A stretch of 64,000 bases of DNA from Asticcacaulis aquaticus (GTDB taxonomy: Bacteria > Pseudomonadota > Alphaproteobacteria > Caulobacterales > Caulobacteraceae). How positions within the stretch are numbered: the stretch's first letter is position 1; every line of letters begins with the position of its first letter. The translations under genes were made by a program, and so were the position numbers. Where the stretch lies: contig NZ_JAQQKX010000001.1 in assembly GCF_028550415.1 (NCBI RefSeq), positions 62,001 through 126,000 on the forward strand, in the 5' to 3' direction. The notes below the pieces were generated by a model. The model saw nothing but the letters and a program-made list of their open reading frames with translations, ran no database searches and was not told the DNA's origin. Below are positions 55,151 to 64,000 of this stretch, one piece after another.

Positions 55151-58100
55151 TCAGAACTGGAAGCGCGCGCGCAGCGACAGCGACACGTTCTCGTAAGCGT
55201 CCTGCTTCTCGTACTCGCCTTCGATGCCGAAATAGCTGTATTCGTTCGAGGCGGCGATGCGCAGACCGGCCACGGGGCCGCCGCCTTCGACGGTGCCACC
55301 GTGCAGGGTGAACGGCGTCTGGGTGCCGTAACGGGCGACGGTATCGCCGATTTCAACCGAGAAGTTGTTGCGGTAGCCGACCCACAGTTCCGGGCGGAAG
55401 AGGGCGTTCTTGTCCGAGCGGCCGATATTCAGGATCGCCGAACCGCTGAGGATGTGGCTGGTGCGTTCCTCGACAGACAGGTCAAAGGCGACGTCGCCGC
55501 CGGTTTCGGTGTGGGCGTCTTCCTTGAGGCCGTAGTAGTCGGCGCTGAGGAGCGGCGTGAGGCTCAGCCAGCCAGCTTCGAACCCGTAGGAGGCGCCGAC
55601 GCTGCCCGAATAGCTGACGCCATTCCAGGTCGCCTCGTTACGGGAAATGAAGGTGCCTTCCAGAATCTGGCGGGTCGATTCGAGCTTGGTATAACCGGCA
55701 CCGGCGCGGACCCAGCTCTTCAGCCCCGAACCCGTATCCAGACGCCAGTAGACGCCGAGGCTGAGGTCGGTGGCGGTCATGTCCTCTTCGGGCGAGGCAA
55801 AGGTGTCGGAAGGCGAGGCCGCGGTATAGCCCAGATAGAGGCCCGCCGCCTGAGTGGAGGTCAGGCCGCGCTCGACGCCGCCCGCAAAGGCAAAGCCGCG
55901 CGCGTCGAAGCCGGTGACTTCGGCGCGGTCGCGGGTAACCTGATAGCCATATTCCTGCAGCCAGTACTGGTTTTCGCCGGTCGGCGGGATGACTGACTGG
56001 CTGGCCAGGGTGCGGCTCAGGGCGTCATTGCCCTTGGCCAGGCTGAGGAGGGTTTCACCGGAATAGTCGGGCAGGAAGGAGAGGTAGGCCTTCTCGAATC
56101 CGGTTGCCGTGATCGGGTCGAGCAGGGCGTTGGTGGCTCCCGTGGACCCCTGGGCGGCGGTCATGATCGCATCGAAGGCGGCGAATTCGTTCGCCGTCAG
56201 GGTGGTTTCGCTCTGGGTCCGCAGACGGACGTCGGCGAACAGGCTGGTCTTGGCCGTGTCGGTCGACAAGGCCGCCTTGTACAGATACGGGATATTGGCG
56301 TCGAGGCTGGCCGTGTCGAGCGTGCCCAGCGTGATGCTGGAAGCGGTCAGCAGGGTGTAGCGCGTCGGTGCCTTGACGATCTTGGACATACCGATCTGCA
56401 CCTTGGCGCCGGTTTCGAAGACCGCGGGCCCGGCGGAGACGAGCAGTGCCGTGCCCGGGGCGGTCGTATCCGGAATGAAGCGCAGCGTACCGTCCTTGCG
56501 AACGTTCAACTGGCTCAGGTTCAGTCGGGAACCGAGCGCCAGATTAAGGCTGCCGTTGACGATATCGAGATTGACCGTGCCACTGCCGGTCATCTTACCG
56601 GCGACAATGGCCTTGGTATTGATGGTCAGGCTGTTGGCACCACCCCCGAAATCGATATTGCCGAGGATAAAGCCGCCATTGATATTCAGGACATCCGCGC
56701 CGGAGCCCAGCAGGATGTCACCCGTAATGAACGGCGCGGCGACCGTATCGTCGTCCGGCTTGAGGTCGGTCTGGGTCAGGGTCAGGCCCAGCGTATTGCC
56801 GCGGGTATCGATGGCCACGGCGCGATTGGTCGAGGTATCGATCACGCCGTCTCCGTCATCGTCGGTGGCGGTGAGCGAGGCCGAGATGTTCCCGGTATTG
56901 GTCACCCGCGCCAGCAGGTTCGACGCGTCGAAAATCGCCGTGGCGTTGGATTTGGACCCTATGCCCGCGGCCTGAACCGAACCGGCGATATTGAGTTCGG
57001 GCACATTGGCTCCGGTCCCGATATAGATGCCGTAGGCCGTCTGGTTGGTCTTGGAGGCCGCGGTACCCTTCACGAGACCTGAGACGTTGAACTTCGCGGC
57101 CTGAGTGCCCGACAGCAGGCTGACGGCGCGGTTTTCTGCCAGATAAGAAGACGAGGAGACCGATCCTGCGATCAGAATGCCGTTTTCGAACAGGACCGTA
57201 CGACCGAGGCCGCCGGTTTCGATTGCCTTGGCGGCGATGCCGTCCAGCACGCCAGCCGACGTCACCGAACCCCGGACGACGAGGCCGAACTTCTGATCCT
57301 TGTACAGATCCGTCGCGGTCGAGGCGATGTTGATGGCGTTAAGCGTGATATCCTGCGTCGCCGACCCGATCCTGAGCGCGGCGGCACCACCGAACTGGCT
57401 CAGGGAGGCCGCACCGTCGAGCGTATCGTCGATGCCGTTGCCGTCTTCGTCATTGTTCGGCGTGGTGACGGTCGCGGCATCCGTATTGGTGATGGCGGAC
57501 TGGATCAGAAGGCCCTGGGTGATGTTCGAGGCGATATTGATCAGAGGCCCGGCCTGAAGCTTGTCTTCGGCTTGCAGCTTGTCCAGCGTCGCCTGATCCG
57601 GGATGGATGTGAGACGGTAACCGCTGCCGGCGATCGTGCCGTCGATGATCACGGCGCCGTTGACGCCCCCGGTGAGGTTCAGGGCCGTGGCGCCTTCGCC
57701 CAGCACGCCGACCGAACCCCCGATGATCAGACGACCGGTAACCGCATTCTCGAACGAGAAGCCGCGGGCATTGTTGCCGACGACGGTCAGACTGCCCTTG
57801 TGGGTCAGGTTACCGGTGAGGGCGTTTTCAAAGCGGACCCCATAAGAATTATTACCCTCGACCAGAATGACACTGCCGGTCGTCGTCGTGGTGGCGGCCA
57901 GGAAGTCGATATTACCGACATAGGGCGTGGTGCCGGCCGAACGGAAGGCATAACGGCCCGTGCCGGTGGCGAAAGCGCCGTCGGTGATTCCGTCCACTGG
58001 GCTGTCGGTATCGGTGGGCGTATAGTCGTCGGTGACGGTAATCTTGCCGGAGACCGACACGCTGCCGGTGCGACCGCCGTCGACATAGATGGCGGTCGCA

Positions 58101-58375
58101 TTATCGCCGGACGCCGACATGTCGATGGCACCGGCCATGGTCAGCTTGTTATTGGAATCGATCGTCACCGCACGGGCGTTGGCGTCCTTGAGCGTAATCG
58201 TGCCGGCCGAGGTAATATTGATATCGTCGGCCGTCCCGCCGGTGCCGATGGTGGCCGTGCGTACCGGCGTCGTGGTCGCGGTCGTGATGCTGGTTTCGGC
58301 CTGAGCCTGCGCCCCGAGGGCGACGGCCATGACGAGGCCGAGGGCAGTGGCGTTAAACAGATGAGATTTGCGCAT
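55151..58375 (-). CDS. Large autotransporter (type Va) with beta-helix passenger
   Basis: A 1,074-residue secreted protein. The signal peptide ends near AQAQA (residue 26). A long, Gly/Asn/Thr-rich beta-helix passenger runs to about 800, with two acidic loops (NDEDGNGIDD and DDDGDGVID) resembling calcium-binding type-3 repeats. A C-terminal autotransporter barrel (about 810-1074) ends in RARFQF, a typical outer membrane end. Likely an adhesin or surface protein; no protease or lipase motif was seen. No partner genes. Confidence 0.87.
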   Translation of the reverse strand: MRKSHLFNATALGLVMAVALGAQAQAETSITTATTTPVRTATIGTGGTADDINITSAGTITLKDANARAVTIDSNNKLTMAGAIDMSASGDNATAIYVDGGRTGSVSVSGKITVTDDYTPTDTDSPVDGITDGAFATGTGRYAFRSAGTTPYVGNIDFLAATTTTTGSVILVEGNNSYGVRFENALTGNLTHKGSLTVVGNNARGFSFENAVTGRLIIGGSVGVLGEGATALNLTGGVNGAVIIDGTIAGSGYRLTSIPDQATLDKLQAEDKLQAGPLINIASNITQGLLIQSAITNTDAATVTTPNNDEDGNGIDDTLDGAASLSQFGGAAALRIGSATQDITLNAINIASTATDLYKDQKFGLVVRGSVTSAGVLDGIAAKAIETGGLGRTVLFENGILIAGSVSSSSYLAENRAVSLLSGTQAAKFNVSGLVKGTAASKTNQTAYGIYIGTGANVPELNIAGSVQAAGIGSKSNATAIFDASNLLARVTNTGNISASLTATDDDGDGVIDTSTNRAVAIDTRGNTLGLTLTQTDLKPDDDTVAAPFITGDILLGSGADVLNINGGFILGNIDFGGGANSLTINTKAIVAGKMTGSGTVNLDIVNGSLNLALGSRLNLSQLNVRKDGTLRFIPDTTAPGTALLVSAGPAVFETGAKVQIGMSKIVKAPTRYTLLTASSITLGTLDTASLDANIPYLYKAALSTDTAKTSLFADVRLRTQSETTLTANEFAAFDAIMTAAQGSTGATNALLDPITATGFEKAYLSFLPDYSGETLLSLAKGNDALSRTLASQSVIPPTGENQYWLQEYGYQVTRDRAEVTGFDARGFAFAGGVERGLTSTQAAGLYLGYTAASPSDTFASPEEDMTATDLSLGVYWRLDTGSGLKSWVRAGAGYTKLESTRQILEGTFISRNEATWNGVSYSGSVGASYGFEAGWLSLTPLLSADYYGLKEDAHTETGGDVAFDLSVEERTSHILSGSAILNIGRSDKNALFRPELWVGYRNNFSVEIGDTVARYGTQTPFTLHGGTVEGGGPVAGLRIAASNEYSYFGIEGEYEKQDAYENVSLSLRARFQF

Positions 58376-58712
58376 AGGTTCGCTTTCGCTCGTCGTTTGA
58401 AATTTTCAGACAGACCATCCGGCGCCAAAATCAGACGCCGCACCTGCCCCCATAATAAATAACGCGGCAAAGCTCTGGGGTTCGCCCCAAAGGTCGTCAC
58501 GTGTCCGTGGCGACTTTTCCGGATGAATATGGGCGATTCTATGTCACATCCGACATGCGGCCGCCCAAAACGCTCGTCCTTACCCTGCCAATATTTCAGG
58601 ACAGACTTACACGCAAACGCACGACCTTGCCTATGGCAAAGTTAACGCAGATGACGAAATTCAGAGAGAAAAGAGGGAAATGCGAGGCCACCTGAAGAGC
58701 GTATCATTCAAG
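58376..58712. other. Gene-free region upstream of the autotransporter
   Basis: 337 bp between the autotransporter start and the first tRNA-Asp. A 64-codon open frame at 58501-58695 (+) has no SD, no family features and is considered chance. No promoter elements could be named. Confidence 0.4.
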
Positions 58713-58827
58713 TGGCGCGAGTGACGGGGCTCGAACCCGCGACCTTCGGCGTGACAGGCCGACACTCTAACCAACTGAGCTACACCCGCATTCCATAATG
58801 ATTATCAAGTTTTGCGAGGCCACCTGA
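58681..58827 (-). repeat. Direct duplication of a tRNA-Asp unit
   Basis: TGCGAGGCCACCTGA occurs at 58681-58695 and again at 58813-58827, each about 18-20 bp beyond a tRNA-Asp 3' end. The duplicated unit is therefore larger than the tRNA itself, about 130 bp. Confidence 0.75.
58713..58789 (-). tRNA. tRNA-Asp (GUC anticodon), copy 1
   Basis: 77 nt with CCA. Acceptor GCGGGTG/CACTCGC, D-arm GCTCAGTTGGTTAGAG, anticodon GTC in CCTGTCACGCC, T arm GGGTTCGAGCCC. Identical to the copy at 58848-58924. Confidence 0.96.
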
Positions 58828-58847
58828 GGACTGGACGTCTCTGCAAG

Positions 58848-58924
58848 TGGCGCGAGTGACGGGGCTCGAACCCGCGACCTTCGGCGTGACAGGCCGACAC
58901 TCTAACCAACTGAGCTACACCCGC
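58848..58924 (-). tRNA. tRNA-Asp (GUC anticodon), copy 2
   Basis: Identical 77-nt tRNA-Asp, 58 bp upstream (in transcription direction) of copy 1, with encoded CCA. Confidence 0.96.
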
Positions 58925-59068
58925 AAACTTGAATTTTTCCTCTGCAGCAAAGCGTTTAAGGCGCTTCGTGAAGAGGTGGGCTTGATAGTGCGGGGCAGGG
59001 GCGGGTGTCAAGCGTGATGTTTCTAAAAAACGTCAAAAACCGATTTGCCTGTGGACGAGCGGGAATGA

Positions 59069-59096
59069 TTTGCGAGTGCTTCGCAATTGCTATAAT
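59069..59096 (+). promoter_or_regulatory. Possible nuo promoter with dyad
   Basis: TATAAT (59091-59096) preceded by TTTGCG/TTGCGA at 15-16 bp. The spacer region contains TGCGA-GTGCT-TCGCA, a perfect inverted repeat that could bind a regulator. It lies 130 bp before nuoA in the 299-bp gene-free stretch 58925-59223, where nothing else was identified. Confidence 0.45.
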
Positions 59097-59223
59097 TTCT
59101 GATACAATTTTATCATTTCCCACGTTTTCTTTGTTTCTAGTGTTTGAAGCTTGGCCCGAGGTGGTCTAATAGGCACTCATTGAGTCTGCCGTCCGCTTTG
59201 CCCTTCGCGGTGCAATATGGCGT

Positions 59224-59631
59224 ATGGCGCGTACTAAAAGTGAGGTCGCACCCGTGGAAGCCCTGCTTATAAAATATCTGCCGATCATCATATTCTTCGG
59301 CATCGCACTCGTTCTGGGCCTCGGCTTCATCGTCGCCGCGCTGGTTCTGGCCCCCAAGGCGCCTGACACCGAAAAGCTGTCGGCCTATGAGTGCGGTTTC
59401 AACGCCTTCGACAGCGCCCGTCAGAAATTCGACGTACGATTCTACCTCGTCTCGATCCTGTTCATCATCTTCGATCTCGAAGTGGCGTTCCTCTTCCCGT
59501 GGGCGGTGTCGATGTTCGACCTGCCGCAGGCGGGGATGCAGTTCGCCTTCTGGTCGATGATGGTCTTCCTCGGCGTCCTGACCGTAGGCTTTATATATGA
59601 GTGGAACAAAGGAGCCCTGGAATGGGAATAA
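59224..59631 (+). CDS. nuoA: NADH-quinone oxidoreductase subunit A
   Basis: A 135-residue (or 125-residue) membrane subunit of complex I with three spans. [39 protein letters not shown] is the family signature, including the membrane Glu and Asp. The ATG at 59224 lacks a clear SD; GTG 59254 ([11 protein letters not shown]) has GAGG eight bases upstream and may be the real start. It overlaps nuoB by 10 bp. Confidence 0.95.
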   Translation: MARTKSEVAPVEALLIKYLPIIIFFGIALVLGLGFIVAALVLAPKAPDTEKLSAYECGFNAFDSARQKFDVRFYLVSILFIIFDLEVAFLFPWAVSMFDLPQAGMQFAFWSMMVFLGVLTVGFIYEWNKGALEWE

Positions 59632-60203
59632 TTCTTCCTGGCCAGACGGACGTAACGGCTTACGGCCAAGCGGGCCGCAGCACCGTCGAAGGGTACGACC
59701 CCAAAGTCCACGACAAGTTTTTCGAAGCCGTCTCCACCGAACTGAACGACAAGGGTTTTCTCGTCGCTTCGGCTGATGACGTCATCACTTGGGCGCGCAC
59801 CGGCTCGCTGATGTGGATGACCTTCGGTCTGGCCTGTTGCGCTGTCGAAATGATGCAGGCCTCGATGCCGCGCTACGATATGGAGCGCTTCGGCATGGCC
59901 CCGCGCGCCTCACCGCGCCAGTCGGACCTGATGATCGTCGCCGGCACCCTGACCAACAAGATGGCGCCGGCTTTGCGCAAGGTCTATGACCAGATGCCGG
60001 ACCCGCGCTACGTCCTGTCGATGGGGTCGTGCGCCAATGGCGGCGGCTATTATCACTATAGCTACAGCGTCGTGCGCGGTTGCGACCGCGTCGTGCCGGT
60101 CGATGTCTATGTGCCGGGCTGCCCGCCGTCGGCCGAGGCCCTGTTGTACGGTCTGCTTCAGCTTCAGAAGAAGATCCGCCGCAACGGCACGATCCGTCGC
60201 TAA
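59622..60203 (+). CDS. nuoB: NADH-quinone oxidoreductase subunit B
   Basis: A 193-residue peripheral-arm subunit that holds cluster N2, the last Fe-S centre before quinone. Cys pairs are in [18 protein letters not shown] and [26 protein letters not shown] is typical. ATG 59622 ([11 protein letters not shown]) has GGAG upstream and overlaps nuoA; an earlier in-frame ATG inside nuoA is less likely. Confidence 0.96.
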   Translation: MGIILPGQTDVTAYGQAGRSTVEGYDPKVHDKFFEAVSTELNDKGFLVASADDVITWARTGSLMWMTFGLACCAVEMMQASMPRYDMERFGMAPRASPRQSDLMIVAGTLTNKMAPALRKVYDQMPDPRYVLSMGSCANGGGYYHYSYSVVRGCDRVVPVDVYVPGCPPSAEALLYGLLQLQKKIRRNGTIRR

Positions 60204-60215
60204 GGGAGTTTCAGA

Positions 60216-60818
60216 ATGTCCGAAGAAAAACTCCTCAAGATTGCCGAGCAGGCGAAGTCCGATTTCAAGGAAGGCCTCATTGAGACCATCTTTGCGTTTG
60301 GTGAACTGACGCTGGTCGTTGAGCGTGAGCGCATTGTCGAGGTGCTGACCAAGCTGCGCGCCGAGCCCTATCGCTTCCATCAGCTGATCGACCTGTGCGG
60401 TGCCGACTATCCCAAGCGGGCCCGTCGCTTCGATGTCGTCTATCACCTGCTGTCGCTGACCCAGAATGTGCGCCTGCGCGTCAAGGTCATGACCGACGAA
60501 GTGGTGCCGGTGCCCACCGTGCGCGACGTCTATCCGAACGCTGACTGGTACGAGCGCGAAGCCTTCGACATGTACGGCATGCTGTTTTCGGGCCAGCCCG
60601 ATCTGCGCCGCATCCTGACGGACTATGGCTTCGAAGGCCATCCGCTGCGCAAGGACTTCCCGATGACCGGCCATGTCGAGGTCCGTTATGACGAAGAACA
60701 AAAACGCGTCGTTTATGAACCGGTGAAGCTGACGCAGGAATACCGTCGTTTCGATTTCCTCTCGCCGTGGGAAGGCGCGCAATACGTGCTGCCGGGCGAT
60801 GAAAAGGCGAAGGCATAG
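60216..60818 (+). CDS. nuoC: NADH-quinone oxidoreductase subunit C
   Basis: A 200-residue 30-kDa type subunit of the hydrophilic arm. The signature [41 protein letters not shown] is complete. It is separate from nuoD, unlike the fused nuoCD of enterobacteria. AGGGAG upstream of ATG 60216. Confidence 0.96.
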   Translation: MSEEKLLKIAEQAKSDFKEGLIETIFAFGELTLVVERERIVEVLTKLRAEPYRFHQLIDLCGADYPKRARRFDVVYHLLSLTQNVRLRVKVMTDEVVPVPTVRDVYPNADWYEREAFDMYGMLFSGQPDLRRILTDYGFEGHPLRKDFPMTGHVEVRYDEEQKRVVYEPVKLTQEYRRFDFLSPWEGAQYVLPGDEKAKA

Positions 60819-60822
60819 TATC

Positions 60823-62085
60823 ATGGCTGATGAACTGAAAAACCCGATGGCCTCCTTTGTCGATGCGAAGACCGGTGCCGTATTCGACGATGTCGAGGCG
60901 CGCTCCAGCTTCGATGACCGCAAATTCACCATCAATTTCGGCCCGCAGCACCCGGCGGCGCACGGCGTTCTGCGTCTGGTGCTCGACCTCGACGGCGAAA
61001 TCGTCGAGCGCGTTGATCCGCATATCGGCCTGCTGCATCGCGGTACCGAAAAGCTGATGGAATACCGCACCTATCTGCAGAACACGCCCTATTTCGACCG
61101 CCTCGACTACGTGGCGCCGATGAATCAGGAGCACGCTTTCTGTCTGGCGATCGAGCGTCTGCTCGGTCTCGAAGTGCCCAAGCGCGCCCAGCTGATCCGC
61201 GTCCTGTTCTCGGAAGTCGGTCGCATCCTGTCGCACCTGCTCAACATCACGACCCAGGCCATGGACGTCGGCGCGCTGACGCCGCCGCTGTGGGGCTTCG
61301 AAGAGCGCGAAAAACTGATGGTGTTTTATGAACGCGCCTGCGGGGCGCGTCTGCACGCCAACTATTTCCGTCCGGGCGGCGTCCATCAGGACCTGACGCC
61401 GGAACTGATCGAAGACATGATCACCTGGTGCAAGGAATTCCCGCGCGCCCTGGCTGACATCGAATCGCTCGTTACGGAAAACCGCATCTTCAAGCAGCGC
61501 AACGTCGATATCGGCCTTGTGACCAAGCAGCAGGCCTATGACTGGGGCTTCACCGGCGTCATGATTCGCGGGTCGGGCGTGCCTTGGGATCTGCGCAAGT
61601 CGCAGCCTTACGAGTGCTACGACGAGCTCGATTTCGAGATCGTTCTGGGCAAGAACGGCGACTGCTGGGACCGTTACCTGTGCCGCGTCGAGGAAATGCG
61701 CATCGCCGCCGACCTCATGCTGCAGTGCCTTGAAAAGCTGAAAGTCACGCCGGGCGAAGTGCTGGCCGCCGACCACAAGGTCACGCCGCCGCGCCGCGCC
61801 GAGATGAAGAACTCGATGGAAGCGCTGATCCATCACTTCAAGCTCTATACCGAAGGCTTCAAGACGCCGCCGGGCGAGGTCTATGCCGCCGTCGAAGCAC
61901 CGAAGGGCGAATTCGGCGTCTATCTGGTCTCGGACGGCACCAACAAGCCCTACCGCTGCAAGATCCGCGCGCCGGGCTTTGCCCACCTGCAGGCGATGGA
62001 CTGGATGAACCGCGGCCACATGCTGGCTGATGTCTCGGCGATCCTCGGCTCGCTCGACATCGTGTTCGGCGAGGTCGATCGATGA
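60823..62085 (+). CDS. nuoD: NADH-quinone oxidoreductase subunit D
   Basis: A 420-residue 49-kDa type subunit that forms the quinone site with Nuo[54 protein letters not shown] and the C-terminal DIVFGEVDR are typical. ATG 60823 (MADELKNP) follows the nuoC stop by 4 bp. Its stop overlaps the next gene by 4 bp (ATGA). Confidence 0.96.
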   Translation: MADELKNPMASFVDAKTGAVFDDVEARSSFDDRKFTINFGPQHPAAHGVLRLVLDLDGEIVERVDPHIGLLHRGTEKLMEYRTYLQNTPYFDRLDYVAPMNQEHAFCLAIERLLGLEVPKRAQLIRVLFSEVGRILSHLLNITTQAMDVGALTPPLWGFEEREKLMVFYERACGARLHANYFRPGGVHQDLTPELIEDMITWCKEFPRALADIESLVTENRIFKQRNVDIGLVTKQQAYDWGFTGVMIRGSGVPWDLRKSQPYECYDELDFEIVLGKNGDCWDRYLCRVEEMRIAADLMLQCLEKLKVTPGEVLAADHKVTPPRRAEMKNSMEALIHHFKLYTEGFKTPPGEVYAAVEAPKGEFGVYLVSDGTNKPYRCKIRAPGFAHLQAMDWMNRGHMLADVSAILGSLDIVFGEVDR

Positions 62086-62483
62086 ACCCCGACTTCCCGC
62101 ACGATGCGGCGCATCTGGCGCCCTATATGATGGTGGTGATGCCGCTGATCGTCGGTTCGACGATTATCGCCGCCATCATTCTCGTGCGCTGGCTGATGAG
62201 CAAGTCGGCCTGGAATTTCCATCCGGGCGGGGCCAATGGCTTCCTGTACGATGAGTTCCTGCGTCTGGGGGCGATCTTCATCCCCTATATGCTGATCGGC
62301 GTGGCCCTTCGCTGGTACATCTATGTTATGCACCCCGAGCTGTCGCATTCGCCGGCCCTGATCGGCGCTCTGGTGGTGATCTTTATCATGCGCCGCTTTT
62401 CGCGCTACATTCCGTTCGTGCGCGATGCGGGCAACCGGATCGACGCTGCTCGTGCGGCCTGTAAGGCGGGGAGGGCCGCATAA
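62082..62483 (+). CDS. Small membrane protein in the nuo operon, paralogue A
   Basis: 133 residues, three likely spans (about 15-37, 63-82 and 91-104). Between the first two lies FHPGGANGF (46-54), shared as FHPxGAxG with the next gene product. Similarity continues with [15 protein letters not shown] and the basic end [15 protein letters not shown]. It starts inside the nuoD stop and overlaps the next gene by 1 bp. No known Nuo subunit matches; I do not recognise the family. It could be an assembly factor or lineage-specific accessory subunit of complex I. Confidence 0.75.
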   Translation: MNPDFPHDAAHLAPYMMVVMPLIVGSTIIAAIILVRWLMSKSAWNFHPGGANGFLYDEFLRLGAIFIPYMLIGVALRWYIYVMHPELSHSPALIGALVVIFIMRRFSRYIPFVRDAGNRIDAARAACKAGRAA

Positions 62484-62836
62484 TGCAAACCTGGCAATCC
62501 TTTCTGCTCGTCATCGTCTTCCTGACGGTTGCCATCGGCCTGCGCTACATGCTGGGTCGCGCCGCATTTGCCTTCCATCCGGACGGCGCCACGGGGTACC
62601 TCAGGGACCTTCTGCTGGAAACCGCCGTGTCCTATGTGCCGCTGCTGGTGATCATTTTCGGCGTGAAACTCTATATCGATGCCAACCCGCAGCAGGCGGA
62701 ATCGCCGCTGGTCTTTGCGTCGATCGGCATTGCCGTGGTGTCCATGCTGCTGGCCAAGCGCTTGCCGCTGGTCAAGGCGGCCTCGACGCGCATGATGAAG
62801 GCGCGTCACGACCGTTGGGAGGCTCTGAAACAATGA
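62483..62836 (+). CDS. Small membrane protein in the nuo operon, paralogue B
   Basis: 117 residues with three likely spans (about 5-24, 47-65 and 75-92), FHPDGATGYL at 31-40, VPLLVIIFGVKLYI and LPLVKAASTRMMKAR at the end. It aligns along its length with the 62082-62483 product, so the two arose by tandem duplication. It overlaps that gene by one base (TAATG) and a 16-codon frame downstream by 4 bp. Function unknown. Confidence 0.75.
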   Translation: MQTWQSFLLVIVFLTVAIGLRYMLGRAAFAFHPDGATGYLRDLLLETAVSYVPLLVIIFGVKLYIDANPQQAESPLVFASIGIAVVSMLLAKRLPLVKAASTRMMKARHDRWEALKQ

Positions 62837-62883
62837 GCCGCTTAAATAAAAACTATTTCGTACCCCAGATGAGAGAGGCCTGA
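62833..62883 (+). CDS. Possible 16-codon peptide ORF before nuoE
   Basis: ATG 62833 to TGA 62881-62883 encodes MSRLNKNYFVPQMREA. It is coupled to the preceding gene through an ATGA overlap and ends one base before the nuoE start. Its last codons include GAGAGAGG, the SD of nuoE. It may only relay ribosomes to nuoE; whether the peptide matters is unknown. Confidence 0.35.
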   Translation: MSRLNKNYFVPQMREA

Positions 62884-62884
62884 G

Positions 62885-63547
62885 ATGTCCGTTCGCCGTC
62901 TCGCCGCCGTTCAGCCGGAAAGCTTTACCTTCAAGCCTGAAACGCTTGAAAAGGCTAACTGGTGGATTGCCAAATACCCAGACTCCCGCCGTCAGTCGGC
63001 GGTCATTCCGATCCTGTGGCTGGTTCAGAAGCAGGAAGGCTGGGTCAGTGAGCCCGCCATCACGGCCATCGCCAAGATGCTCGGTATGCCGCAGATTCGC
63101 GTCTATGAGGTCGCGACCTTCTACACCATGTTCATGCTTGAGCCGGTAGGCTCCGCGGCGCTGATTCAGGTGTGCGGCACGACCCCGTGCCAATTGCGTG
63201 GCTCCGAAGCCCTGATGAAGGTGTGCAAGGACAAGATCGGCCCGAAGGACAAGCTTTCGGCGGACGGCAAGTTCTACTGGCAGGAAGTCGAATGCCTTGG
63301 TGCCTGCACCAATGCCCCAATGGCGCAGATCAACGACTATTTCTACGAAGACCTGACGCCGGATAATCTGGCCCAGATCATCGACGATTTCGCCGCCGGC
63401 AAGACACCGAAGACGGGGCCGTACAATGGCCGTTTCACGTCCGAACCTCTGGGTGGCGCGACCAGCCTGACCGATCCGTCGCTGTTCGACGGCTCGCTGG
63501 CCAAGCCGATTAAGATTCCGAACGCTCCCGAAGCGGAGAAAGCGTAA
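62885..63547 (+). CDS. nuoE: NADH-quinone oxidoreductase subunit E
   Basis: A 220-residue 24-kDa type subunit with a thioredoxin-like [2Fe-2S] domain. Ligands appear in [12 protein letters not shown] and [13 protein letters not shown]-terminal extension of about 50 residues beyond the core (after [12 protein letters not shown]) is seen in alphaproteobacterial NuoE. AGAGAGG precedes ATG 62885. The stop overlaps nuoF by one base. Confidence 0.95.
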   Translation: MSVRRLAAVQPESFTFKPETLEKANWWIAKYPDSRRQSAVIPILWLVQKQEGWVSEPAITAIAKMLGMPQIRVYEVATFYTMFMLEPVGSAALIQVCGTTPCQLRGSEALMKVCKDKIGPKDKLSADGKFYWQEVECLGACTNAPMAQINDYFYEDLTPDNLAQIIDDFAAGKTPKTGPYNGRFTSEPLGGATSLTDPSLFDGSLAKPIKIPNAPEAEKA

Positions 63548-64000
63548 TGGTTGGTATTCTCGAAGACAAAGACCGGATTTTCACGAACCTCTACGGCTTC
63601 CACGACTGGGGCCTCGAAGGCGCGAAGCAACGCGGCGCGTGGAATGCGACGAAGGACATCCTGTCCTACGGGCGCGACTGGATCATCACCAACGTCAAGA
63701 ACTCCGGCCTGCGCGGTCGCGGTGGTGCGGGTTTCTCGACCGGCCTGAAGTGGTCCTTCATGCCGAAGGAAGTCAAGGATCGCCCACACTATCTGGTTGT
63801 GAACGCCGACGAATCCGAACCCGGCACCTGCAAAGACCGCGAAATCATGCGCCACGATCCGCATCTGCTGATCGAAGGCTGCCTGATCGCGTCGTTCGCT
63901 ATGCAGGCCCATGCCTGTTACGTCTATCTGCGCGGCGAATACGTTTTCGAGCGCGAGCGCCTGGAAGCCGCGATCAAGCAGGCCTATGAGGCCAAGCTGG
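63547..64000 (+). CDS. nuoF: NADH-quinone oxidoreductase subunit F, partial (cut by window end)
   Basis: The first 151 codons of the 51-kDa flavoprotein that oxidises [22 protein letters not shown] is the glycine-rich nucleotide site, and [16 protein letters not shown] belongs to the FMN site. The frame is open to the last base. The iron-sulfur ligands would lie beyond the window. Start ATG overlaps the nuoE stop (TAATG). Confidence 0.95.
   Translation, partial: MVGILEDKDRIFTNLYGFHDWGLEGAKQRGAWNATKDILSYGRDWIITNVKNSGLRGRGGAGFSTGLKWSFMPKEVKDRPHYLVVNADESEPGTCKDREIMRHDPHLLIEGCLIASFAMQAHACYVYLRGEYVFERERLEAAIKQAYEAKL

Noticed and set aside
58501-58695. 64-codon ORF upstream of the autotransporter
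   Set aside because: GTG start without SD, no recognisable features, and lies in a divergent promoter region.

Overview
The window reads as one chromosomal segment of an alphaproteobacterium of the Caulobacterales. An Asticcacaulis-like Caulobacteraceae member is the best guess (inference). Supporting signs are the alphaproteobacterial iscR-iscS-sufBCDS-sufT-sufA order, tig/clpP/clpX/lon/hup linkage, a bactofilin next to an M23 peptidase, a nuoABCD(x)(y)EF operon start and moderately GC-rich coding DNA. Nearly all of it is core housekeeping sequence. Three accessory patches stand out: an AT-rich sugar/envelope cassette between clpX and lon, an arsenic cassette beside tRNA-Val, and a large autotransporter gene.

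Layout. 1-7.2 kb: envelope and morphogenesis (PBP1A, bactofilin BacA, M23 endopeptidase, YihY) plus prfB with its programmed frameshift. 7.4-16.5 kb: 1-Cys peroxiredoxin, a giant AsmA-like protein, tyrS, anmK and small envelope or hydrolase genes. 16.5-23.6 kb: the Fe-S assembly operon behind an IscR-type dyad. 23.5-29.9 kb, minus strand: STAS-like protein, PlsC-type acyltransferase, diguanylate cyclase, DEAD-box helicase and parE. 30-35.5 kb, minus strand: nitrogen block glnB-glnA, amtB and two TorF-type porins. 36-41.7 kb: tRNA-Leu, DUF1697 protein, an MBL-hydrolase/methyltransferase pair, a DAACS symporter and a sterol-desaturase-like enzyme.

41.9-52.6 kb: protein quality control (tig, clpP, clpX, lon) and HU. 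The clpX-lon junction is interrupted by a DegT aminotransferase, a GT-A glycosyltransferase and a left-handed beta-helix acyltransferase. 52.7-55 kb: tRNA-Val, candidate integrase arm sites, an integrase stub, then arsR-aqpS-arsC. 55-58.4 kb: autotransporter. 58.7-58.9 kb: duplicated tRNA-Asp. 59.2-64 kb: complex I genes nuoA to nuoF (cut by the window end), with two paralogous small membrane proteins of unknown function between nuoD and nuoE.

Most interesting observations: the paired FHPxGAxG membrane proteins inside the nuo operon; two inverted copies of a palindromic intergenic element whose stems differ by compensating changes; the foreign-looking clpX/lon cassette that starts directly on a terminator T-run; twin TTGCAGTGCAA palindromes between lon and hup; and four TGTGCCACC repeats beside tRNA-Val. 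All family assignments rest on motifs read by eye; no database search was run.
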